Positions 1 through 10,124 of a DNA stretch of 64,000 bases are shown piece by piece. Every line of letters starts with the position of its first letter. Position 1 is the first letter of the stretch. The notes below the pieces were generated by a model, which made no database searches, was not told where the DNA came from, and worked only from the letters and a program-made list of their open reading frames with translations. Origin of the DNA: Symsagittifera roscoffensis (Eukaryota; Xenacoelomorpha; Acoela; Convolutidae); the NCBI RefSeq assembly GCF_963678635.1, contig NC_087063.1, forward strand, positions 62,001 through 126,000, given 5' to 3'. The position numbers and the translations under genes are program-made.

Positions 1-2
1 CC

Positions 3-2165
3 TTAGAGCACATTTCCCCTGAGGATCAAGATTACGAACACCCTATCCATCAGCTGAGCGAAGAATCATCGAATGAATTGGACGATGAAGCGCCAACTGA
101 TTCTAGACGGCAGCTTATTCTGAAGAATGAAGATACCAATAAGTTGTACCAATGCCAGTTCTGTGGTGATTCTGTCAGCTGGTACAGAAGTCTGCGACGC
201 CATTTTGAGATTGTCCATGGTGTAAAAGACAGAAAAGTACTGTCGCTCTTCCAAAAATGCCACTTACTGGCGTTGAAGCCGATGAAGAGTCGAAAACGCT
301 TCCTTTGTACGGCGGATGGTTGCTTGCGTTTAGTAGCTGATAAACGCAAGCACAAAGAGGAGCAACCAACTGGATCGTACCAGCACCCCCACGAGCCAGT
401 TTGGCAAACTGTGAACAATGTCTGGCAGCTTCCTAAGAAGCTCACTCAACTTGCTGCCATATCTGAGACAGATGAGCAGTATTTAACAGAAAAAACGTAT
501 GATTTTGTGGACTTCCTCGCCAAATATAAGATCATGAAGGAGGAAGAGATGAGAAGCGGAACGAACAGTACGTTCACAAAATCCAACATCAATGGAAAAC
601 TACAAAAACTGAAGCAAATGGTCATTGCCACGAAGGGCATGACAGAACCACGCCGCATCCAGGACTGGATAAAATTATACCCGCATGTCACTGCGTCCAA
701 AACTGTACTAAACATGCTGCTGGATCTTCAAAACTTCATTGACCATTTTCTGATCCAGGAAATTGGATCATTCCAGCAGAGAATTGACGTTATGGCCTTC
801 AAGGGTCAAATTAAACTGCTCAGGAGTAACGAGTCAAGAAGAGGAAGAAGCAGGAAGCAGATCCTAAAAACCACAGCCGGAAACTCGTTGCCGCAACCAA
901 AAGAAGTGAGGCTTCTTCGTGAAAAGATTCTTGAGTACTTGAAGAAAAAATTGTCGGAAGATCTAACGGACATCTTGGAATCCGAGTTCAGGACCTTGAC
1001 CTATAACATAATGGCCATTCTTACGCTTCGAAATTCAGCAAGATCCGGCACTATAAGTCTATTTAGAACTGAGTTCTTAGACAACAGAGACTTTTGTGAA
1101 AGTTTACAACTATATGCTATCGAGCTGGCGCCGAAGGAGCTCAACGATTTGAGAAAGGGGCCCGGAGAGCGAAAAAGAATAGAAGAAATGCAAAAAATGT
1201 TGCAAAGGACCCACAAGAACTTCTATTGCGAGGGAGTGAAGATGCAAGCACTCAGCGCTGAGGAAATGCAAATCGTTGACGACTTTGCCAAACTACGACA
1301 GAAGCTCGGAAAGTCTCATCAATACATTTTTGCTCCCTTGAACGCTCCTTCCGACCTCCACTATGAAAGCATGAAGAGTTACGGCAAGAATTGGGCAAGA
1401 TCACTACCCAAACAGCACAACATGCCTCATCTCAAAATCAACTCCACGCAGTATAGAAAACTGATGGCTACTTCGTGGAAAGAAAATATAAGTAGCACGC
1501 TGCACCGTGAGGCGCTTAATCAGCACACTGGGCACACAGAAGAAACTGCCGCTACTTATTATGAAGTTGCCCTCAACAAAAAAAGGAATGCAGCCGTGGC
1601 AAGCCATTATACCGACTTGGTTTTAAACCAAGGATTAGAACAGGATGCTAATCCCACTGTACAGGGTGATTTCGGCTTTGACGAACCGGGGCCAAGCACT
1701 AGAATAATTCCAGGTTTCTTGCAAAATCAGGAAGCTGACGACTCTGATATATCTGGAATATCTGAGTCGCCTCCCAGTTCAAATGGAGCGGAGTCAGAGT
1801 TAGAGGTCGAAACTCAGTCTTCAGATGAAGAAGTCAGCAGTGCTGAAGATGTCCCGCCGACCCATTTCCCAAGACGAGTACCTGTGTCTTACTTAGGAAA
1901 AGGAAATAAATGCTCAACATCACGCCTACCAATGAACCTAGAAGAAATAGCTGGGATGATCAGAAACAGAGAGCAGAGGACAGGTCGACAGAAATACGTG
2001 CTGGACCAGGATAACATTCAAACTCTGGCGGAACTGTATGTCCAGTTTGTGCAGGGCACGAGGAACTTTTCTGCCTTATTCCGCTCGAGGAATCTGCCCA
2101 TGAATATCGACGCAGCCAAATCCATCTTCCGGCAAATTTCGACGATGAGGCACGAAAAGAAATAG
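3..2165 (+). CDS. C2H2 zinc-finger / tyrosine-recombinase-like protein, 5' partial
   Basis: The frame is open from base 3 with no stop, so the true start lies left of the window; 720 codons are visible. A single C2H2 finger (Cys-x2-Cys-x12-His-x4-His) lies at 153-218. The middle is helical and basic. A catalytic-core-like region follows: an ARSGTISLF block near 1038-1064 resembles tyrosine-recombinase box I with its Arg (R codon at 1041). An STQYRKLMAT block near 1434-1464 resembles box II with Arg. A GHTEETAATYY block near 1530-1562 gives the His and candidate nucleophile Tyr. The C-terminal 200 residues are acidic, then helical. This order fits a Crypton-like element or a gene domesticated from one. 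The usual box II His is replaced, so activity is uncertain. No terminal repeats or partner genes are visible. Family assignment rests on motif spacing only. Confidence 0.62.
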   Translation, partial: LEHISPEDQDYEHPIHQLSEESSNELDDEAPTDSRRQLILKNEDTNKLYQCQFCGDSVSWYRSLRRHFEIVHGVKDRKVLSLFQKCHLLALKPMKSRKRFLCTADGCLRLVADKRKHKEEQPTGSYQHPHEPVWQTVNNVWQLPKKLTQLAAISETDEQYLTEKTYDFVDFLAKYKIMKEEEMRSGTNSTFTKSNINGKLQKLKQMVIATKGMTEPRRIQDWIKLYPHVTASKTVLNMLLDLQNFIDHFLIQEIGSFQQRIDVMAFKGQIKLLRSNESRRGRSRKQILKTTAGNSLPQPKEVRLLREKILEYLKKKLSEDLTDILESEFRTLTYNIMAILTLRNSARSGTISLFRTEFLDNRDFCESLQLYAIELAPKELNDLRKGPGERKRIEEMQKMLQRTHKNFYCEGVKMQALSAEEMQIVDDFAKLRQKLGKSHQYIFAPLNAPSDLHYESMKSYGKNWARSLPKQHNMPHLKINSTQYRKLMATSWKENISSTLHREALNQHTGHTEETAATYYEVALNKKRNAAVASHYTDLVLNQGLEQDANPTVQGDFGFDEPGPSTRIIPGFLQNQEADDSDISGISESPPSSNGAESELEVETQSSDEEVSSAEDVPPTHFPRRVPVSYLGKGNKCSTSRLPMNLEEIAGMIRNREQRTGRQKYVLDQDNIQTLAELYVQFVQGTRNFSALFRSRNLPMNIDAAKSIFRQISTMRHEKK

Positions 2166-2284
2166 ATGAGCTATTCAAAAAACTAAAACTTCTTAATTTC
2201 TTAGACGCTTTCCCAAAAAAAAGAAAAAACAAAAAAAAAACCGAAAAAACTAGTTTTTTTTTCCACTGTTTATTGTTTTGTATC

Positions 2285-2368
2285 GAAAGCAGAAATGCTA
2301 AAATGCGCCTCTGAGTTTTTTTTATATTATTCACTTGAAAGCAGAAATGCTAAAATGCGCCTCTGAGT
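2285..2368. repeat. Direct repeat of about 32 bp behind the recombinase-like gene
   Basis: A 32-base block beginning GAAAGCAGAAATGCTAAAAT occurs at 2285 and again at 2337. It lies in A/T-rich 3' flanking DNA that starts with A-runs at 2213-2245. The two copies may mark a 3'-UTR duplication or element ends. The stretch 2369-2683 holds no gene I can see. Confidence 0.7.
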
Positions 2369-2683
2369 ATTTTTACCTTTATGTTCTTGCAAGAACTCAT
2401 AGCTAGAAAACCAAGGTCACAACCAATGAATTTCCAGGTAAACAAAGAAGTGTGGGAAAAAAGTACAAAACTGAGAGATTGAAACAAAGTTCACAAATTG
2501 TTCAGGCACCATTTTAAAGTTGACTTTTTAATGTTTTCATTTTTGCGTACTTTATGACATTTAGTTCTGCTTTTAAATTAAAAAAATTATGACAGTTCGT
2601 TATTTTTTGTTGACTTAAAAATTCCGATAAATACGGTTAATTTACGTATGACCTTGGTATTTCGTGCTGTAATTTTTTGTGCA

Positions 2684-3206
2684 GTATATTGATTAGATCA
2701 CTTGACTTTGTGACACTCCATAAGCCTTAGTTGTGCTAGGAGGGGCTTAGTTGAGTGATCGGGTGAGTTGTTTTTGACTTTGTGACACTCCATAAGCCTT
2801 AGTTGTGCTAGGAGGGGCTTAGTTGACTACAATTCATCCTTTGCAGTTTTGTTGCCGTATATTGATTAGATCACTTGACTTTGTGACACTCCATAAGCCT
2901 TAATTGTGCTAGGAGGGGCTTAGTTGAGTGATCGGGTGAGCTGTTTTTGACTTTGTGACACTCCATAAGCCTTAATTGTGCTAGGAGGGGCTTAGTTGAC
3001 TACAATTCATCCTTTGCAGTTGATTGTTGTTGTTGCCGTATATTGATTTTGATCACTTGACTTTGTGACACTCCATAAGCCTTAGTTGTGCTAGGAGGGG
3101 CTTAGTTGAGTGATCGGGTGAGTTGTTTTTGACTTTGTGACACTCCATAAGCCTTAATTGTGCTAGGAGGGGCTTAGTTGACTACAATTCATCCTTTGCA
3201 GTTGAT
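2684..3206. repeat. Three tandem units of 174-180 bp, each with an internal 51-bp doublet
   Basis: Units start near 2684, 2858 and 3038 with GTATATTGATT. Each contains two copies of a block running from GACTTTGTGACACTCCATAA to GGGGCTTAGTTGA. Within the block TAAGCC and GGCTTA form a short inverted repeat, and GATCACT/AGTGATC forms a second one around it, so each unit could fold into nested hairpins. No coding potential is seen. Confidence 0.85.
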
Positions 3207-3460
3207 TGTTTAACATTTATACGTCTAAAAAAGAGAAAGCCTTGGCTTCGAAAAAAAAAAAAAAAAAAAAAAAAGAGAACTTCAAGTTCCAAAAAAGAGA
3301 AAGCTTTCTCACAAAAAAAGAAAAAAAGAAAAAAAAGCCAAAAAAAGTTTTTGGGACCGATGGTGCCCGCCTCCCCGTTGGCGGTCCTGGATAGCCCTGT
3401 ACAAAAACAGGGTGAACTGAGAGGCACCAAAAAATAATCCAACTCGAGTAATTCATTTAA
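3207..3460. repeat. Poly-A / A-rich low-complexity tract with GC-rich hairpins
   Basis: A run of more than 20 A residues starts at 3250 and is followed by AAAAAAG-type low complexity to 3345. Next come two short stems: CCGCC with GGCGG near 3368-3386, and CCCTGT with ACAGGG near 3395-3412. Translations across the A-run are poly-Lys/Phe and are not genes. It could be the 3' tail of a retroposed sequence, but I cannot identify the source. Confidence 0.5.
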
Positions 3461-3589
3461 TTATGTATTATTTATATCATTTTTTTTTCAAATTTAGTTG
3501 TTACCTAAGATTTCATAGATGAAATTATTTGTCATAAACATTCCTCTGATATTAACAATGGTCTCGATTGTAGAAAGTTTTAACACTCT

Positions 3590-3990
3590 TTCAACAATAA
3601 AACTTTTTTGCTAGGCTGAATTAAATAAAAAAAAAGACTCCCAGAGAAAAAATTGGATCTTAATTTTTTATTGTTTATCTAAGCTCTTACAGACGCAGTA
3701 ATTTGTCCTTCTTGTTCCTTTGAGATCAATATCTTGTAATTTGCCTTGATTGCACACATTAATAACAACCTTTCATGAGAAAAGTTTTTTTGGCTAGACT
3801 CAGTTGAAGAAAAAAATTTATTAGCAGAAAAATTGAAGTTTAAGGTTATCTAAGCAATTAAATAGGGCCTATTTTGCCCTTAATGTTCCTCTAGAATCTA
3901 TATCAAGTTGATTTGCTGAGTTTCGGACAAAATAAACGAGGTTTCATTCAAAAAAAAAGAGTTTTGCTAATCTGAAACACCTTAGGGCTA
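3590..3990. repeat. Degenerate tandem repeat of about 180 bp
   Basis: Related segments near 3599, 3780 and 3957 share an AAAAGTTTTTTTGCTAGRCT-like core followed by A-rich sequence. They are spaced about 180 bp apart and well diverged. The interval 3461-3590 is AT-rich without recognisable features. Confidence 0.5.
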
Positions 3991-4059
3991 ACAAACTCGA
4001 CAGTTTTATGTCTTTTTTGCATGATTTTGGGCCAAATTCCTGCGTTTTCTAGGTTCTCC

Positions 4060-5095
4060 GTTGATTCGGGATGTTTTGGGGCAAATCATAGTGTTTCACG
4101 GCTAATTTAGCCCAATTTGGGATTTTTTGGGGTTAGAAGTCATTTTTTGAGACTTTTAGGGCTACAGCCAATTTTGTCAGTCTTTAGTCATTTTTGGAGG
4201 ATTCTAGGTCATTTTCAAGTGTTTTCTGGGTTTTCTGGGTATATTCTGCGTTTTAGGGTCAATCTCATTGTGTTCCGTATACTTCGGTCACTTTTGGGGG
4301 TTTTTGGGTTTAGAAGTCATTTTTTAAGGTTTTTAGGGTTAAAAGCAAACTTGGCACTTTTAAGTGTTTTTTACTTGATTTTGGTTCAAATTCTTGCGTT
4401 TTCTAGCTTTTCCGGTGATTTGGGATGTTTTGGGGCAAATCATAGTGTTTCGCGGCTATTTTAGCCCAATTTGGGGTTTTTTGGGGTTAGAAGTCATTTT
4501 TTGAGATTTTTAGGGCTAGAGCCATTATTTTTCAGTTTTTAGTCACTTTTGGAGGATTCTAGATCATTTTCAAGTGTTTTCTGTTTTTTTCTGGATATAG
4601 TCTGCGTTTTAGGGTTAATCTCATTGTTTTCCGTATATTTTGGTCACTTTTGGGGATTTTTGGGTTTAGAAGTCATTTTTTGAGGTTTTTAGGGCTAGAA
4701 ACAAACTTGGCATTTTTGACTGTTTTTTACATGACTTTGAGCCAAAATCTTGCGTTTTCTAGGTTTTCCGGTGATTTGAGATATTTCCGGGCAAATCATA
4801 GTGTTTCACGGCTAATTTAGCCCAATTTGGGGATTTTTGGGGTTAGAAGTCTATTTTTGAGATTTTTAGGGCTAGAGCCAATTTTGTCAGTTTTTAGTCA
4901 CTTTTGGAGAATTCTACGTCTTTTTCAAGTGTTTTCTGGGTTTTCTGGGTATATTCTGCGTTTTAGGGTCAATCTCATTGTTTTTTGTATATTTCGGTCA
5001 CTTTTTGGGATTTTTGGGTTTAGAAGTCAGTTTTTGAGATTTTTAGGGCTAGAGCCAATTTTGTCAGTCTTTAGTCATTTTGGCCCAAATTTTGG
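4060..5095. repeat. Roughly 355-bp satellite, about three diverged units, with TTAGGG-like motifs
   Basis: The phrase GGCAAATCATAGTGTTTC recurs near 4081, 4434 and 4791, giving a period of about 355 bp. Sub-blocks containing AGAAGTCATTTTTTGAG also repeat inside each unit. Many sites read TTTTAGGG(C/T)T on the plus strand, resembling degenerate telomere repeats in the orientation opposite to the array at 5403. Open frames here follow from the composition and repetition, not from a gene. Confidence 0.75.
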
Positions 5096-5217
5096 CCGAA
5101 AAAACATCAAAGTGGTCGGTCAAACGTGGTTTGGTATATTTTCAGCCTTCTATGTTAGTTTCAAGGTTTTAGGGCTAAATTGGGCCGATTTCTGCCCAAT
5201 TTGGAGGTTTTTTTGGT

Positions 5218-5397
5218 CCATGTCACATTTGGACAAATTCCTACCCCCAATCCCAACTCTTATCCCCATGTCACATTTGGGGTCACATTTAGACCAGGAA
5301 AATCCATGTCACATTTGGACATGTCACATTTGGACCAGAAAACTGGCCCGGCTCATGTCACATTTGGAAATGCCCCCTGGTCCAAATGTGACATGGC
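5218..5397. repeat. Short repeats of CATGTCACATTTGG next to the telomere array
   Basis: The 14-mer CATGTCACATTTGG occurs five or six times (for example 5219, 5268, 5306, 5321, 5354). It appears once inverted at 5378-5396 (TGGTCCAAATGTGACATGG), immediately before the telomeric array. The inverted last copy could fold against its neighbours. This looks like a subtelomeric minisatellite. Confidence 0.75.
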
Positions 5398-5402
5398 TAA
5401 GG

Positions 5403-6217
5403 CCCTAACCCTAACCCTAACCCTAACCCTAACCCTAACCCTAACCCTAACCCTAACCCTAACCCTAACCCTAACCCTAACCCTAACCCTAACCCTAACC
5501 CTAACCCTAACCCTAACCCTAACCCTAACCCTAACCCTAACCCTAACCCTAACCCTAACCCTAACCCTAACCCTAACCCTAACCCTAACCCTAACCCTAA
5601 CCCTAACCCTAACCCTAACCCTAACCCTAACCCTAACCCTAACCCTAACCCTAACCCTAACCCTAACCCTAACCCTAACCCTAACCCTAACCCTAACCCT
5701 AACCCTAACCCTAACCCTAACCCTAACCCTAACCCTAACCCTAACCCTAACCCTAACCCTAACCCTAACCCTAACCCTAACCCTAACCCTAACCCTAACC
5801 CTAACCCTAACCCTAACCCTAACCCTAACCCTAACCCTAACCCTAACCCTAACCCTAACCCTAACCCTAACCCTAACCCTAACCCTAACCCTAACCCTAA
5901 CCCTAACCCTAACCCTAACCCTAACCCTAACCCTAACCCTAACCCTAACCCTAACCCTAACCCTAACCCTAACCCTAACCCTAACCCTAACCCTAACCCT
6001 AACCCTAACCCTAACCCTAACCCTAACCCTAACCCTAACCCTAACCCTAACCCTAACCCTAACCCTAACCCTAACCCTAACCCTAACCCTAACCCTAACC
6101 CTAACCCTAACCCTAACCCTAACCCTAACCCTAACCCTAACCCTAACCCTAACCCTAACCCTAACCCTAACCCTAACCCAACCCTAACCCTAACCCTAAC
6201 CCTAACCCTAACCCTAA
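5403..6217 (+). repeat. Telomeric array (CCCTAA)n, 815 bp
   Basis: I read 129 perfect hexamers from 5403 to 6176, one five-base variant CCCAA at 6177-6181, and six more hexamers to 6217. CCCTAA on the plus strand is the orientation expected if a chromosome end lay on the left and the chromosome ran to the right. The sequence continues on both sides, so here it is interstitial or joined by the assembly. The right edge merges with retroelement DNA through a shared TAAA. Confidence 0.97.
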
Positions 6218-6462
6218 AGGGGGGTAACTAGGGAAACAAAAACAAGAAAAAGTATAGAAAAAGGAACAAAAACCATAAAACGAAAAGACAGTGACTTTGA
6301 TACCGGATCATTGGGATCAAACCTTTATATTAATTAAATAGTATACCCATACTGTTTTACAAGACCGATCGTTTCGATCAATATAGCAATTTAAACCAGT
6401 GACTTCAATAAGGTGCCCGAGTGGGGGGCGTTGTTAAGGGTTTTCAGATACATTGCAACCTA

Positions 6463-6655
6463 GCCGGACCACTAGGAGACTTGACTGGAAGAGGTGACCA
6501 GTCGAGTGGGAAAGTGGTTCACAAGGATCGAACCGGACCACTAGGAGACTTGACTGGAAAGGGTGACCAGCCGAGTGGGAAAGTGGTTCACAAGGATCGA
6601 ACCGGACCACTAGGAGACTTGACTGGAAGACGTGACCAGCCAAGTGGGAAAGTGG
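6463..6655 (+). repeat. Three 69-70-bp leader repeats
   Basis: Units beginning CCGGACCACTAGGAGACTTG start near 6463, 6532 and 6603 and include GTGACCAG and GTGGGAAAGTGG. The same triplet of repeats, inverted, is in the giant element leader near 32375-32575, so it belongs to the element leader rather than to the site. Confidence 0.85.
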
Positions 6656-7504
6656 TGCTGCTGTCAAGTGCAGAACAGAGACAACCAGCACATGATCACG
6701 ACAGGAGGACGCACAGGGGTGTTCTCAAGTTGGGCAACGGGTATCGTTAGAATCCACATTACATTATAGGAGATAAGTGTAAAATTGGAAAAGCGGAGTC
6801 CCATTGTTTTGAGGAAGTTTTTGCACAAGCAGGCCTGGAAACAGGTCTACGGTTTTCTCTCGAGAGGTTTAGCACCCGGCGCTTAAGGGATTTTTCGGCT
6901 TAAGAGGGGGGCTAAAGAGGGGGGAGGTTAGAAGGGGGGCTGGTTAAGTTAGAGGTTAGCGGTTATAAATTGTAAAAAGGGGGGACACATTAGAGTAACT
7001 AATTGTTCGGCATCGTCGACTTAGTTACATTAGATATTTACACGCGTTGGCTATAGGAAGCGGATATCCGAAATTAGAATCAGGTTAAGGTAGGTACCCT
7101 GGTCGGATCGGTAAGGGGGAACGGACATAGACAGTTTTTGTGATACCCCATAAGATCGCTAGCAGGGGGGAGGAAAACGCGTGGCAATCGGGTACCAGAC
7201 ATTTTTCGGACAAAGATTGACATTGGTCAACCTTGAATTTCAGGAGAATTCATCCATCTGTTTTTGAAATTTTTCCAGTTTAAATTTTTACGTTTTGGTG
7301 AAAATTTTTTGTTGGTATTTTAACGAACAGGTGATCACAAGATACCTGCGGGGAATTTAGGGTTTCAAATACAGGGGATCAGTATTTGAGTTTTGACCAG
7401 TAAAATAGGGATTTTGGGAAAAATTTCACTAGAGCTGAAGTGGTGGTAAAATGTACAGTTGTTCAACAGTCCCTACAACGAAGAAGAAAAGACCCGACAT
7501 CCAG

Positions 7505-8155
7505 ACACTCAGTGACGAGTCTTGGGACAGTACCGAAGAAGTCTTGGGACATTGCAGTCGGGGGACAGTCTTGGATCAACACGGTCTTGGGACAGTTTCG
7601 GGACAGAGCAGTCTTGGGACAGTCTTGGGATAGTGCAGCCTTGGGACAGTCTTGGACCAGAGCAGTCTTGGTACGAAACAGTCTTGGGACAGTGGTCTTG
7701 GGACATTGGTCTTGGGACAGTGGTCTTGGGACATTGGTCTTGGGACATTGGTCTTGGGACATTGGTCTTGGGACATTGGTCTTGGGACAGTGGTCTTGGG
7801 ACATTGGTCTTGGGACATTGGTCTTGGGACATTGGTCTTGGGACATTGGTCTTGGGACATTGGTCTTGAGACATTGGTCTTGGGACAGTGGTCTTGGGAC
7901 ATTGGTCTTGGGACAGTGGTCTTGGGACATTGGTCTTGGGCTATTGGTCTTGGGACAGTGGTCTTGGGACATTGGTCTTGGGACAGTGGTCTTGGGACAT
8001 TGGTCTTGGGCCATTGGTCTTGGGACAGTGGTCTTGGGACATTAGTCTTGGGACACTAGTCTTGGGAAATTGGTCTTGGGACAGTGGTCTTGGGACATCA
8101 GTCTTGGGACACTAGTCTGGAGACATTGGTCTTGGGAAATTAGTCTTGGGACACT
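7505..8155 (+). repeat. 14-bp minisatellite in the retroelement leader
   Basis: Dozens of units of the type GGTCTTGGGACATT or GGTCTTGGGACAGT run head to tail, degenerating at both edges. Because 14 is not a multiple of 3, all frames stay open and give spurious WSWDSGLGT- or KTNVPRP-type translations. The inverse array at 30795-31575 is the equivalent part of the giant element. Confidence 0.95.
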
Positions 8156-8441
8156 AACAAGAAGTACTGGGACAGCACTGAATAGTCTTGAGACGGTAGA
8201 GAGAAAGTCTTGGAACAGCATAAAGAAGGGGGTACTAAAAGAGTACTAAGTCAGGGTGAAGTAACCAATTGTAAAATCAATTTCTCTATCCAATCCTAAC
8301 ATATAGAGTTTTCAAGAGCTTTGGAAACGTTGTTTTTAACAAATTGTCAATTTTTTTAAATAAAATTTTGTCAAAATAGGTTTTAACCTTAGAGTAGAAT
8401 TTTGTAGATTGTAATACTGTAAATAGGAACAATTGTAAGTA

Positions 8442-9758
8442 ATGAGGCGGAGCAGGGTACCGGTAGCTGAAAAAAGATCTACCGAGGCGAGAACAAAGTA
8501 TATTTCGTCGCTACGTAAAACAACATCAATGGGTCCGAAGGTAACAAAGAAGAACTTTTCAGTTAGTATGGTTAACACGAGGAGTACTACGGAGAACAGA
8601 GCAAAGGAGAGCACGGAAGGGGAACGAGTAGAACCCACCATCGAGATTGATCTAGAGACACCGGATCAAAGTGTGGATGAAGTGGGAAAGAAAACGACAG
8701 AGTCAACTCCGATGCCCAATGCGGAAGAACCTAATCCGATGCCCATGGAGTTCTCACCGATAGACAACGTGGAAGACACAACAGGCAACACGCCAGAAAC
8801 GGTGAAGGAAGTGTCTCAGAAGAGAACGTCTTTTACTGAAAGATTAGCGATGATGGTCGGAATGAGATCGAAGGACGCAGCAATGGAGGAGACGAAAACC
8901 GAGAAAGGCAAAACATTCGGAACAGTTTCCACGAGAACGACAGACACCGACCAAAACGAAGACCAGTTCAGACCGGGAACAGCAATCAACAACAGGACAA
9001 CAACTGACCATGGAACAGCTACTCTTGAGCTAGGTGATTTGATGGCGAAGCTAGATCAGATAGATGAGAAAATGAAGCACAGCGAAGTCGATAGAAATTT
9101 GATAAGGAAGGAAATGAGAAACAACAAACATGAGTACCTGGACAACTATTTCCATCTAGCGAGAACAACGGAGGAAAAGCTTCAGCAGATGTCTGACAAA
9201 GTAGAAATCACTGATGGAGAGCGAGACAAGAACATCAGAAAAGACATGCTAGAAATGAAGCAACGATATGACGTAGTGAATAGCCAGTTGGGAAGTTTGG
9301 AAACGAGAATGGATACGACGAGTAGGGACCAGGCTGAGAGCTCAAGTGCTATACAGACAAAGTTAGACGCAATCTTGAGGAATTCAACACCACAAGACAG
9401 GCCAGCGGCAGAGCGGACACAAGGTAATAGAGTTGACTTCGTGGAACCACAAAGGAACAAGCGACAGTCAACATCGTTACCAGCAACCCGGGAGGCCGCG
9501 ATTACGGCACCGGTGGGGGCCAGGGCTATTATAAAAAATGGAACAGCGAACACAACTAGTGGTCCAGGAGACTCCACGAGTCAGAACAACGTGGGACCGG
9601 ATGAGATGACATGGGCAAGCACCTGGGAAATGATGAACAGGACACTAGAGGCCTTCGCTACAAAGAACATCCGAGTTTACAATCGCGGGAAAATACTCAA
9701 GAAAAACAGCAGGAAATTGCTATTCGCAATTTCCAGATATAAAATAGGACACGAGTAG
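8442..9758 (+). pseudogene. gag fragment fused to LTR sequence
   Basis: An ATG at 8442 opens a 438-codon frame whose first about 408 residues align with the N-terminal part of the giant element Gag: same MRRSRVPV start, STPMPNAEEPN and WEMMNRTLEAFAT blocks, and coiled-coil middle. After the AFATKN residues (about 9665) the frame runs into LTR DNA for about 30 codons and stops. The retrotransposon-gag core, zinc knuckles and all of Pol are absent. It is a remnant. Any translated product would lack the parts needed for RNA packaging. Confidence 0.85.
9712..9734. promoter_or_regulatory. Conserved inverted pair GGAAATTGC-N5-GCAATTTCC in the LTR
   Basis: Nine-base arms separated by five bases are perfect here. 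The giant element's LTRs keep the pair with a different five-base centre (11651-11672 and 33733-33754, the last base of one arm changed). The interrupted old LTR is partly decayed at this place. It lies in the upstream (U3) part of the LTR, where transcription-factor sites are expected. The factor is unknown. Confidence 0.5.
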
Positions 9759-10118
9759 AGCTGTCTTATCCCGAAATAGGAAGAGAGATAATAATAAGAA
9801 GAGAGAACAACCATTTGAAACGAACTAGAGTGAGCCTTCAATGGAACGGTTGACAGCTTGAGTGTCCCAATGGTTCAAACAAAAACTCAAATTCTAGAGC
9901 CAGACTTACTTCTGTTATCAAAACTGACCAATACTAAACTTATCTAGTTATATTATCTAATTCTCGAGTTGTTTACCAATTTAATTACCCCCTGTACTCG
10001 AGTGCATCAACATGTGAGTCCCAAATTTAATTTTCTCGAGTGTGTTTTATGATTGTTATGTTGAGATAAGGCGAGTTTTAGGTTGATCCATCTGAAATGG
10101 ATCAAAGTTCCACTGTCC

Positions 10119-10124
10119 AATAAA
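10119..10124 (+). terminator. AATAAA poly-A signal in the old LTR
   Basis: AATAAA sits within CCAATAAAAAG and is kept at the equivalent place in every LTR copy in the window. This supports a role in 3'-end formation of element RNA. Confidence 0.6.

Larger units (their letters stand above)
6215..9665 (+). mobile_element. Truncated plus-strand retroelement: 5' leader and gag remnant
   Basis: From AAAGGGGGGTAACTAGGG (6216) onward the sequence parallels, in inverse orientation, the leader and gag of the giant element (about 32854 down to 29340). Shared landmarks include the 69-bp repeats, a GGGGGGAGGAAAACGCGTGG segment near 7167, a 14-bp minisatellite and the gag start MRRSRVPV. The 5' LTR, PBS and first leader bases are missing and are replaced by telomere repeats. 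At about 9665 gag jumps directly into LTR sequence. The two copies are clearly diverged, so this one is older. Confidence 0.85.

Noticed and set aside
3206-3456. Poly-Lys / poly-Phe frames
   Set aside because: They are translations of an A-run.
5180-6187. Long frame reading Thr-Leu repeats
   Set aside because: It is the translation of the telomeric hexamer array.
7440-8115. Several overlapping frames on both strands with SWDSGLGT or CPKTNVPRP repeats
   Set aside because: They come from the 14-bp minisatellite, which leaves several frames open. The same applies to 31115-31664.
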